From a virus: a stretch of 20,807 nt of DNA. Shown here piece after piece: positions 1 to 6,464 of the stretch (positions are counted from its first letter, which is position 1; the number at the start of each line of letters is the position of its first letter). The stretch covers positions 1 to 20,807 of IMG/VR virus record IMGVR_UViG_3300028025_004346; one strand, 5' to 3'. The translations under genes were made by a program, and so were the position numbers. A model generated the notes under the pieces. That model searched no databases. It saw nothing but the letters and a program-made list of their open reading frames with translations, and was not told where the DNA came from.

Positions 1-1121
1 AAGTTGTACATTTTGGCGGTACGCTTGGTTATACTATCGATGTTGAAGCAGATAACACCTATTGGTTGAATCAAGTTGCTGATCCTACAATGACAATCGG
101 TGACACTTGGGACATGAACCAAACGATCGTACCCAAGGTGAAGCAATCCGATTTCCTTATGTACTTGGTTCGAATGTTCAACTTGTTTATCATGCCTGAC
201 AAGTACGACCCAAAGAAATTGTACATTGAACCATTCTCCGACTTTTACGACACTTCCAACTACATCGATTGGACTTCACGTTGGGATGTTGAGAAAGGTT
301 ACGAAGTCGTGCCATGTGGTTACATGAATCCAAAGACGTATAAGTTCAGTTACAAGGATGCGGGCGGTTACTTTGAGAAGCGTTACCAAAGTGCGTATCA
401 ATCGAGTTACGGTTCACGGTTGTACGTTAGTTCAAATGAATTCAGCAATGGGGAGCAAGCCGAGGACGTTGGATTTGGCAATAGCGTAATGGTTGGCTTT
501 TCACCAAGTCCACGCATTTACGCACGTTATTACGATATCGATAGCAAAGGAACTGCGAGCGGTGGGGATGTTGAATTAGACGTGAAGCCCGTTACCCCTA
601 ACCTTCGTATTCTTTACCATGAGTACATTGAATTCCCGAGCGAAACCGAGTTTGTTTTTGAGGGGAACGAATATACCAGTTATCCGTACGCTGGTAATTT
701 AGACAATCCGTACAACCCAACTTACGATTTGTGCTTTGGTATTCCACGGGAGTTGTACTACCAATCAGACGAAACCAGCGGAGCGATTTATAGGTACACC
801 AACAACAACTTATTCAACCGTTTTTGGTTGGATTATGTAAAGCTATATACCGACAAAGACGCAAAGAAAGTCAAGTTATTTGTACAACTTTCAGCGGTTG
901 ATGTGTTGAACCTTGATTTCCGCAAACCGATTTATATTAACGGCACTTTATTTTACTTGCTATCGGTAAACGATTACGATGCAAACAGCGACGAAAGTAC
1001 TTCAATCGAACTTTTAAAAGTATTGGATTTAGCACCATTTGAACCAACCGTTTTCCAATTAACGGGAGGTATAGGTGCATTTATTTCCGACGAACCTAAA
1101 CCCCAATTAATCACAGAGTAA
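1..1121 (+). CDS. Tail/baseplate structural protein, 5'-truncated
   Basis: The frame is open from base 3 to the TAA at 1119-1121, with no start required inside the window; an internal TTG at 66 is not a credible start because sensible coding sequence continues upstream of it. The visible 372 residues are rich in Tyr, Asp and Phe, have no membrane segment, and include a stretch like 'DFLMYLVRMFNLFIMPD' followed by 'LYIEPFSDFYD' and a later 'YPYAGNLDNPYNPTYDL'. I associate this pattern with a large tail (hub or baseplate-like) protein family of Bacteroidota phages; that is recollection, not a search. It overlaps the tape measure start by one base (TAATG), which supports a tail role. The exact position in the tail (hub, distal protein or fibre base) is not determined. 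Confidence 0.7.
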   Translation, partial: VVHFGGTLGYTIDVEADNTYWLNQVADPTMTIGDTWDMNQTIVPKVKQSDFLMYLVRMFNLFIMPDKYDPKKLYIEPFSDFYDTSNYIDWTSRWDVEKGYEVVPCGYMNPKTYKFSYKDAGGYFEKRYQSAYQSSYGSRLYVSSNEFSNGEQAEDVGFGNSVMVGFSPSPRIYARYYDIDSKGTASGGDVELDVKPVTPNLRILYHEYIEFPSETEFVFEGNEYTSYPYAGNLDNPYNPTYDLCFGIPRELYYQSDETSGAIYRYTNNNLFNRFWLDYVKLYTDKDAKKVKLFVQLSAVDVLNLDFRKPIYINGTLFYLLSVNDYDANSDESTSIELLKVLDLAPFEPTVFQLTGGIGAFISDEPKPQLITE

Positions 1122-3241
1122 TGGCAGATACTACTAAGGATATTTTGTTACGCGTAAAGACGGAAACCGACGACGCAAACAAAGATTTTAAATCATTAAA
1201 GGACGAATTAAGGCAAATAGAAAAAGCCTTAAATGATATGTCCAATGCTGGCAAAGCAGGTTCGGCTGACTTTAAAGTTTTGCAACAAAGAGCAGGGGAG
1301 GTTAAGGACCAAATCGGGGATACCAAAGCAGCGATCAAAGCTTTGTCTTCTGATACATTCAGGTTGGATGCGTTCGCCCAAGGTGCGCAAGGTATTGCAG
1401 GTGGTTTCGCAGCTGCACAAGGTGCCATGGCCTTGTTTGGTTCAGAGAACAAAGCGGTTGAGGAAGCGATCAAGAAAACGCAAGGCGCAATGGCATTGCT
1501 CCAAGGTGTGACTGCAATTACAAACATCCTTCAAAAAGACAGCGCGTTTTCATTAGCATTTTTGAGCAAAGCGCAAAAGGCGAATGAAGTTGCAACGGAA
1601 GGCGGTACAAAAGCAACGAAAGGGTTTTCAAAAGCATTGATCGCTACCGGTGTTGGTGCGTTGGTTGCTGCGTTAGGTTTTCTTATTGCAAACTTTGAGG
1701 ATGTAAAGAAGGTCGTACTAAACCTTATGAAGCCATTTGATGGTATCATTGCCAAAGTTCGTGACTTCTTACACACCATTTCTTTCGGATTGATTGACGA
1801 TGCAGCAACGGCAAAGACAAAAGATAACGCCGAGCAAACGGTTGAAGCCTTCAATAAAACGAAGGATGCCATGAAGGAAGCCGAAAAGGTAATCGAGCGC
1901 AGGATTGAATTGGCCAAAGCAGAAGGAAAGAGCACGAAAGAAATCTACAACCTTGAAAAGCAACTTGCTGATCTACGTTTGCAGAACTTAAAAGCAGAAC
2001 AAACAGCACTTCAAACAAAGGTTAAAGCCGGCAATGCTACCGACGATGAAAAGAAACGCATTAAAGAATTGACCACTGAAATTGCCGATGCAAATAACAA
2101 GCGGTTGATCCTGGATGCGAACTACAAAAAGGGCATTGACGATGCAAACAAAAAAGCACGTGAGAAAAAAGAAGCACAAGACAAAAAAGAGCGTGAAGAA
2201 AACGAGAAGAAACAAGCTGAACTAAAAAAGCAACTGGAGCAAAACGCAAAGGATTTTCAAGAGCGCACGAGCAAAGAATACGAGGATAGCAAGAAAGCCA
2301 GCGATGACTATTACGATCACCTGATCAACGTTGCAACCATCAACGGACAAAGCACCGAGGAATTGGAAGTAAAGAAATTGGAAAACCAACTTCAAATCCA
2401 AAAGGATTACGGACAATCCACGGTTAAAACTGAAGATGAAATCGCATTAAAGAAAAAAGAAATTGCCGACAAAGCATTTGAGGCCAACAAAGAGCTAACC
2501 GACAAAGAGCTTCAAATGGATATTGACGCTCAAAAGACGTCGCTCACATTGGCCCTTGAAAGTGAAACACTAAAGATTAACAAGAAAAAAGAACTTGCAA
2601 AGCAAGCGTATCTAGATGGCATTATTTCTGAAAAAGAGTATCAAGAGGCGATCAATAAATTAGAGGTATCGGCTGCTGCAAAAAGAGCTGAAATATTTAA
2701 GTTTGCCATGGAGCAAACACAAAAAGCGTTTTCAGCCGTTGCTGCTTTCCGAGAAAACCAAATGAACCAAGAGCTTCAGATGGCAAAAGGGAATGAAAAG
2801 GAGCAAGAGGCAATTAGAAAAAGATACTTCGAGCAAAACAAAAAGGTGCAAATTGCCGAGGCTTTAATTCAAACTATTGCCGGGGTACAAGGTGCGTTTA
2901 CTGCAACTTCAAAGAGCCCGATTACAACTGTATTCCCAGCCGCTCCATACATTGCCGCAGCTTCAGCACTTGCAGCCGGATTGGCAAACGTGCAAAAGAT
3001 TAAGCAAACACAATTCCAAGGAACTGCATCGCCAAGTTCTTCCAGTGGTAACGCTCCAAGCGTCAATTCACAACCGTCTTCTATGGCCGGTAGCACTCCA
3101 ACGATTGGAAGCACACAACTGCAACTTGATGCCCAGGGCAACCTTCAACAATCCGTAAAAACATACGTGCTTGAAACCGATATTTCGGACAAGCAGAAAC
3201 GATCACAAAGACTTAGACAAACTTCAACATTAGGAAAATAA
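1121..3241 (+). CDS. Phage tail tape measure protein
   Basis: A 706-aa protein with the typical build of a tape measure protein, which sets tail length and is ejected with the DNA. Residues 1-70 are charged and helical. Residues 85-135 are Ala/Gly-rich. Residues 171-192 form one strongly hydrophobic membrane-like segment, and residues about 240-520 are a long Lys/Glu/Gln-rich coiled coil. The C-terminus (about 560-700) has an Ala-rich hydrophobic patch, a Ser/Gly/Pro linker and a charged tail. At roughly 1.5 angstrom per residue, a rule known for this family, it would specify a tail near 100 nm, so a siphovirus-type tail is likely. Start chosen at ATG 1121 (TAATG overlap with the preceding gene). 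The stop overlaps the next start in the same way. No frameshifted tail-chaperone pair is visible upstream in the window. Confidence 0.88.
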   Translation: MADTTKDILLRVKTETDDANKDFKSLKDELRQIEKALNDMSNAGKAGSADFKVLQQRAGEVKDQIGDTKAAIKALSSDTFRLDAFAQGAQGIAGGFAAAQGAMALFGSENKAVEEAIKKTQGAMALLQGVTAITNILQKDSAFSLAFLSKAQKANEVATEGGTKATKGFSKALIATGVGALVAALGFLIANFEDVKKVVLNLMKPFDGIIAKVRDFLHTISFGLIDDAATAKTKDNAEQTVEAFNKTKDAMKEAEKVIERRIELAKAEGKSTKEIYNLEKQLADLRLQNLKAEQTALQTKVKAGNATDDEKKRIKELTTEIADANNKRLILDANYKKGIDDANKKAREKKEAQDKKEREENEKKQAELKKQLEQNAKDFQERTSKEYEDSKKASDDYYDHLINVATINGQSTEELEVKKLENQLQIQKDYGQSTVKTEDEIALKKKEIADKAFEANKELTDKELQMDIDAQKTSLTLALESETLKINKKKELAKQAYLDGIISEKEYQEAINKLEVSAAAKRAEIFKFAMEQTQKAFSAVAAFRENQMNQELQMAKGNEKEQEAIRKRYFEQNKKVQIAEALIQTIAGVQGAFTATSKSPITTVFPAAPYIAAASALAAGLANVQKIKQTQFQGTASPSSSSGNAPSVNSQPSSMAGSTPTIGSTQLQLDAQGNLQQSVKTYVLETDISDKQKRSQRLRQTSTLGK

Positions 3242-3816
3242 TGGAACTACCAATTTACAAACTAGTCATCAATCCCGAGGATGAAGAAACCGGGGTTGAG
3301 TTCGTGGCACTGGTAAACACGCCAGCCATTGAGCGAAATTTTCACGCGTTCAAATCGCATAAGTTCACCGCCGATGAAGAGAAGAGAATCGTCACCGGTC
3401 CGTTAATGATCCCCGACCAATTGATTTATCGAAGGGATAATTCCTTTGGGGAATACTACGTGACTTACGATGCCGAAATGGTGAAGAAGATCGCTGAAAA
3501 ATTTATGCGCGATCAGAATTCCAACAACGTAAACAAGGAGCACAAAGACCCGGTAGATGGAGTGTTCATGTTTGAAACCTTTTTAAAGGATTCGAGCCGT
3601 GGCATTTCAGCCCCCAAGGGATTCGAGGATTGCCCGGAGGGTACTTGGTTTGGAAGTTATAAAGTTTATAATAATGATATATGGAGCCAGGTGAAGGACG
3701 GCACGTTCAAAGGATTTTCCGTTGAGGGTGAGTTCTTACACGTATCACACACGGCTAACTTTTCTAAGAATGTGGAAATCACTACGTTATTGGATGAAAT
3801 CATTTCGTTGTTGTAA
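3241..3816 (+). CDS. Prohead protease, XkdF-like
   Basis: A 191-aa protein that resembles the XkdF-type putative phage serine protease domain, which matures the procapsid by cleaving scaffold and capsid proteins. Visible marks are 'VTGPLMIPDQLIYR' at residues 51-64, His101 in 'NKEHKDP', and Ser160 in 'GFSVEGEF' following 'GTWFGSYKV'. His101 and Ser160 fit the His and Ser of the HK97-type protease fold. It lies directly upstream of the scaffold-like and capsid genes, the usual neighbourhood. The ATG at 3241 overlaps the tape measure stop by one base. What is odd is the larger order: the head genes follow the tape measure gene instead of preceding it. The catalytic assignment is inference from motif spacing. 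Confidence 0.82.
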   Translation: MELPIYKLVINPEDEETGVEFVALVNTPAIERNFHAFKSHKFTADEEKRIVTGPLMIPDQLIYRRDNSFGEYYVTYDAEMVKKIAEKFMRDQNSNNVNKEHKDPVDGVFMFETFLKDSSRGISAPKGFEDCPEGTWFGSYKVYNNDIWSQVKDGTFKGFSVEGEFLHVSHTANFSKNVEITTLLDEIISLL

Positions 3817-3824
3817 CTATTTTC

Positions 3825-3855
3825 TGTCACTTTTTACCCTATTGTAATACTATTG
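3825..3855 (+). promoter_or_regulatory. Candidate late promoter upstream of scaffold gene
   Basis: TGTCAC at 3825 is followed by TTGTAATACTAT at 3842-3853. The same arrangement recurs at 6060-6088 with identical spacing. Read against the Bacteroidota promoter (TTTG-N19-TAnnTTTG), the match is TGTC-N19-TACTATTG, so the spacing is kept while both boxes deviate. The predicted start of transcription near 3859 would give a leader of about 11 nt before the ATG at 3870. Confidence 0.5.
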
Positions 3856-3869
3856 ATAAAGTCAAGTTT

Positions 3870-4451
3870 ATGGACATAAAAGCAGAATTGTTAAAGATCA
3901 AATCTTACTTAATGTCTTCAGAATTGCCTACTGATCCTACCGTAGAAGTTGGAGAAACGCCAGCCGTTGAGCACAACTTTGCAGAATACGAAACTGCTTC
4001 CGGTGTTAAGGTGAAGATTGACGGAGAAATTGCCGTTGGTGTTCCAGTTGTTGCAATTGCAGAAGATGGTACAGAAGCTCCCGCTCCTGATGGCGAGCAC
4101 GAAATTGTAGGTGTTGCAAAGATCGTTGTTAAAGACGGTTTGATTGCTGAAATCATGCCATTGGAAGAAGAGCCAAAGGTTGAGGTTGAAGTTGAATTGG
4201 CTGACGTTACGCCGGTTGTTGACATCACCGCAGAATTGCAAGATCGCATTGTGAAGCTTGAAGGCAAGCTAGATGAATTGATGAAGAAGTTTGAAGGAAT
4301 GACAAAAGCAACAGAAGCCATGACTGCCGTTGTTGAAGAAATTTCTACCCTTCCAACTGCCGAGGTTTCCAAGCCTGCATCGTTCACTTACTTGTACCCA
4401 AAGAGCAAGCAGAACGCAAACATTGACAAATTTTTACAAGCACTAAAATAA
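3870..4451 (+). CDS. Scaffold-like head protein
   Basis: A 193-aa, strongly acidic protein located between the prohead protease and the major capsid gene, the standard site of a scaffold. Residues 1-45 are followed by a beta-rich part (about 40-100) containing 'ASGVKVKIDGEIAVGVPVV' and an acidic Val/Glu run (about 98-112). A predicted coiled coil lies at about 120-158 ('LQDRIVKLEGKLDELMKKFEG'-like heptads), and a basic C-terminal tail ends in 'NIDKFLQALK'. An acidic body, a coiled coil and a short basic end that could bind capsid are typical of scaffolds, but sequence alone does not prove it. The start ATG 3870 lies just after a promoter-like motif. It could instead be a decoration or capsid-associated protein. 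Confidence 0.68.
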   Translation: MDIKAELLKIKSYLMSSELPTDPTVEVGETPAVEHNFAEYETASGVKVKIDGEIAVGVPVVAIAEDGTEAPAPDGEHEIVGVAKIVVKDGLIAEIMPLEEEPKVEVEVELADVTPVVDITAELQDRIVKLEGKLDELMKKFEGMTKATEAMTAVVEEISTLPTAEVSKPASFTYLYPKSKQNANIDKFLQALK

Positions 4452-4458
4452 AAAAAAG

Positions 4459-5445
4459 ATGAGTTTTTCACTTACCGGATTAACCAACTACGTTAATCAA
4501 AACACACTTCCATTGATGACCAAAGCCGTATTTGGTGCAAAGTCAATCGCAATGGCAAACAAAATGGTTGGACTTAAAAGTACTTCCGCTATCAACATCA
4601 TGGACACCACCGCTTCATTTGCTTACGGTGTTTCATGTGCTTTCTCAAACAATGGCACGACTACTTTCAGCCAGCGTAACATCGCTGTTAAGCACTTGAA
4701 AGTACACGAGTCTTTGTGTCCTCAAGCGTTGGAGCAAACTTGGTTGCAGCACCACCTTCCTCAAGGTTCTTTGTACCAAGCTATCCCATTTGAAGAAGCT
4801 TACGCTAACCAAAAGGTTGCTATGATTGGTCGCCAATTAGAGTCAATTTCTTGGGTTGGAGATAGCACTTCAATTGATGGTTGGAAAGATGCTATCGATG
4901 CAGTAACCGGTGGTACTGAAGGTGTGACTGATCCTATCAACGCTAACGCTACTGCTTACACTGGTAACGGTTCTGCAATCACCAAAGCGCAATTCGTAGC
5001 TAACGCTGCTGGTACTACTTCACGTCGTACTGTATTGCAAGCGATTGAGCGTGCAATCCCTACCGACATTTTGGGTACTGACGATGTTGTTGTTTTCTGT
5101 GGATGGGATGTATTCCGTTTGTTCCGTCAAGACATCGTAGAATCTAACTACTTCAACCTTTCTTACTACGAAGGTATGCAGTCTGGTGAAATGGTTATCC
5201 CAGGATCTAACATCAAATTGGTTGCAGTTCCCGGATTGAACGAAGGTATCGGTGGTAACACTTCATACTCTATCTACGCTATGCGCACTTCCAACTTGGT
5301 ATTCGGTACCGACCTATTGAACGAGCAAGAGAAATTCGAAATCTTCTACGCTAAAGAAGCAATGGAAGTTCGTTTCATTTGTGAGTTCAAGGCTGGTTTC
5401 CAGGTTGCGTTCCCTGAGCAGATCGTTAAGTTCGTAATGGCTTAA
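4459..5445 (+). CDS. Major capsid protein (HK97-fold type)
   Basis: A 328-aa protein with the length, position and composition expected of a major capsid protein: after protease and scaffold, just before a strong terminator. The N-terminus ('LTNYVNQNTLPLMTKAVFG') and the C-terminal half ('GWDVFRLFRQDIVESNYFN', 'GSNIKLVAVPGLN', 'AMEVRFICEFKAGFQVAFPEQIV') look like capsid proteins known from Bacteroidota phages. The ending 'FKAGFQVAFPEQIVKFVMA' fits the last beta strands of the HK97 fold. Codon choice is visibly more biased than in the neighbours (GCT, GGT, ACT, TCT, AAC and TAC dominate), which agrees with very high expression. The A-rich leader (eight A residues, then G, before ATG 4459) fits Bacteroidota translation starts. 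The fold assignment is inferred from context and pattern. Confidence 0.85.
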   Translation: MSFSLTGLTNYVNQNTLPLMTKAVFGAKSIAMANKMVGLKSTSAINIMDTTASFAYGVSCAFSNNGTTTFSQRNIAVKHLKVHESLCPQALEQTWLQHHLPQGSLYQAIPFEEAYANQKVAMIGRQLESISWVGDSTSIDGWKDAIDAVTGGTEGVTDPINANATAYTGNGSAITKAQFVANAAGTTSRRTVLQAIERAIPTDILGTDDVVVFCGWDVFRLFRQDIVESNYFNLSYYEGMQSGEMVIPGSNIKLVAVPGLNEGIGGNTSYSIYAMRTSNLVFGTDLLNEQEKFEIFYAKEAMEVRFICEFKAGFQVAFPEQIVKFVMA

Positions 5446-5469
5446 TCAACAGATTGAACAATTAACCAA

Positions 5470-5499
5470 GGGGTGGGTGAAATCGCCCACCCTTTTTTT
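5470..5499 (+). terminator. Intrinsic terminator after capsid gene
   Basis: GGGTGGG (5471-5477) pairs perfectly with CCCACCC (5486-5492) across an 8-nt loop and is followed by seven T residues (5493-5499). It lies 25 nt after the capsid stop codon. Confidence 0.92.
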
Positions 5500-5523
5500 G
5501 TATATCAATAAAGAAATAAAAAT

Positions 5524-6009
5524 ATGAGTTGCGCATTAACCGCTGGTTACACTTTAGGGTGTAAAGACAGTGTGGGTGGTATCAAACACATCCACATTGC
5601 AAATCAATCTTCCATTACTTACGACGCTCCAGTAGCCGGTGTAATTGCTACCGTTGCTGGTACTTTCTTCAAGTATCAATTGCCAATCAACACGGCACAA
5701 TTCACTGAAACAGTAACGTCTTCAGAGCAAACTGGAACTACTTTTTACACAACTGAATTGACCATTCAATTGCCTAAGTTGACCGCTGCCCTACGCAATG
5801 AGTTGAAGCTTATGGCACAGGCGAAATTAGCAGTTGTTGCTACCGATCGCAATGGTGTTCAGTGGGTACTTGGTTACGAAAACGGAGTGAATCTAACAAC
5901 TGGCACCGGTGCAACTGGTACAGCTATGGGAGATTTGAACGGATTGACATTGACATTCTCTACCAACGAAACGAGCCCAATCGTTGAGTTAACTGAAGTA
6001 TTGCCTTAA
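5524..6009 (+). CDS. Probable major tail (tail tube) protein
   Basis: A 161-aa soluble protein rich in beta-forming residues, Thr and Gly. It begins 'MSCALTAGYTLGCKDSVGGIK' and ends with 'LNGLTLTFSTNETSPIVELTEV', and a central helix-like part reads 'LPKLTAALRNELKLMAQAKL'. I recognise this as a structural family common in Bacteroidota phages; size, beta-rich character and a dedicated terminator right after it favour a major tail tube subunit made in many copies. Like the capsid gene, it is followed at once by a strong hairpin terminator. The start ATG 5524 follows an A-rich leader ('AAAGAAATAAAAAT'). Alternatives are a head decoration or head-tail adaptor protein. Confidence 0.6.
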   Translation: MSCALTAGYTLGCKDSVGGIKHIHIANQSSITYDAPVAGVIATVAGTFFKYQLPINTAQFTETVTSSEQTGTTFYTTELTIQLPKLTAALRNELKLMAQAKLAVVATDRNGVQWVLGYENGVNLTTGTGATGTAMGDLNGLTLTFSTNETSPIVELTEVLP

Positions 6010-6032
6010 TACCTTTCCATATTAGTTTTTGG

Positions 6033-6057
6033 GGGATCGGAAACGATCCCTTTTTTT
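6033..6057 (+). terminator. Intrinsic terminator after probable tail tube gene
   Basis: GGGATCG (6033-6039) pairs with CGATCCC (6044-6050) around a loop of bases 6040-6043 (GAAA), followed by seven T residues (6051-6057). This is a textbook Rho-independent terminator with a GNRA-type loop, 23 nt after the stop codon. Confidence 0.93.
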
Positions 6058-6059
6058 GT

Positions 6060-6090
6060 TGTTACTTTTTTGGATTTTGTAATACTATGG
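6060..6090 (+). promoter_or_regulatory. Second copy of the candidate late promoter motif
   Basis: TGTTAC at 6060 and TTGTAATACTAT at 6077-6088 repeat the motif at 3825-3855 with the same 17-nt offset. It lies directly after a terminator, where a new promoter would be needed to transcribe the portal operon. By Bacteroidota spacing transcription would begin near 6094, at or just after the ATG codons at 6087 and 6093, so the mRNA could be leaderless. Confidence 0.5.
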
Positions 6091-6464
6091 TTATGCAGTT
6101 ACTTAATTCCAATGAGGTTAACCGGTTGTTCTTTACTGCCACCGAGTTTTATAGCCAAGGTGATACGCTGTATTTGAATATCCATCAAATTTCAACCAAC
6201 AATGACTTCTTTTATTCCTTCGCGAAAACGAGTGATCTATCTTTCCAAACGGATCGTTACAATGCATTCGATGTATCTATCGGAAATATCCCAGGAGGTC
6301 AGTGTACTTACACGCTTTACGAGGGCGAAAGTGGTGCGACCGGTCCGGAAGATGCTGAAGTTTTGAGCGTTTTGGAGTGTGGATTGTATCAAATAATTGA
6401 ATCGGAAACAAACGATACCGTGTTTTCTGCAAACACGATCGAATATATTGAGCCAAATTTATGA
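6087..6464 (+). CDS. Small beta-rich phage structural protein, unknown role
   Basis: A 125-aa acidic protein without membrane segments or known catalytic motifs. The sequence alternates short hydrophobic strands and turns ('TEFYSQGDTLYLNIHQIS', 'GNIPGGQCTYTLYEGES', 'LECGLYQIIESETND'), suggesting a beta sandwich. Its place directly before the portal gene, with an ATGA overlap (6461-6464), implies a head or neck structural part. The start could be ATG 6087 or the in-frame ATG 6093; the promoter-like motif ends at about 6090, which favours 6093 if the motif really is a promoter. I do not recognise a named family with certainty. Confidence 0.72.
   Translation: MVMQLLNSNEVNRLFFTATEFYSQGDTLYLNIHQISTNNDFFYSFAKTSDLSFQTDRYNAFDVSIGNIPGGQCTYTLYEGESGATGPEDAEVLSVLECGLYQIIESETNDTVFSANTIEYIEPNL

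Noticed and set aside
1111-1527. Minus-strand frame of 138 codons opposite the tape measure gene
   Set aside because: It is the antisense shadow of an Ala/Lys-rich coding sequence; no minus-strand promoter or neighbouring minus gene exists.
3905-4387. Long minus-strand frame of 160 codons
   Set aside because: It is Ser/Thr-rich antisense of the Glu/Val/Ala-rich scaffold-like gene, which has better context and start signals.
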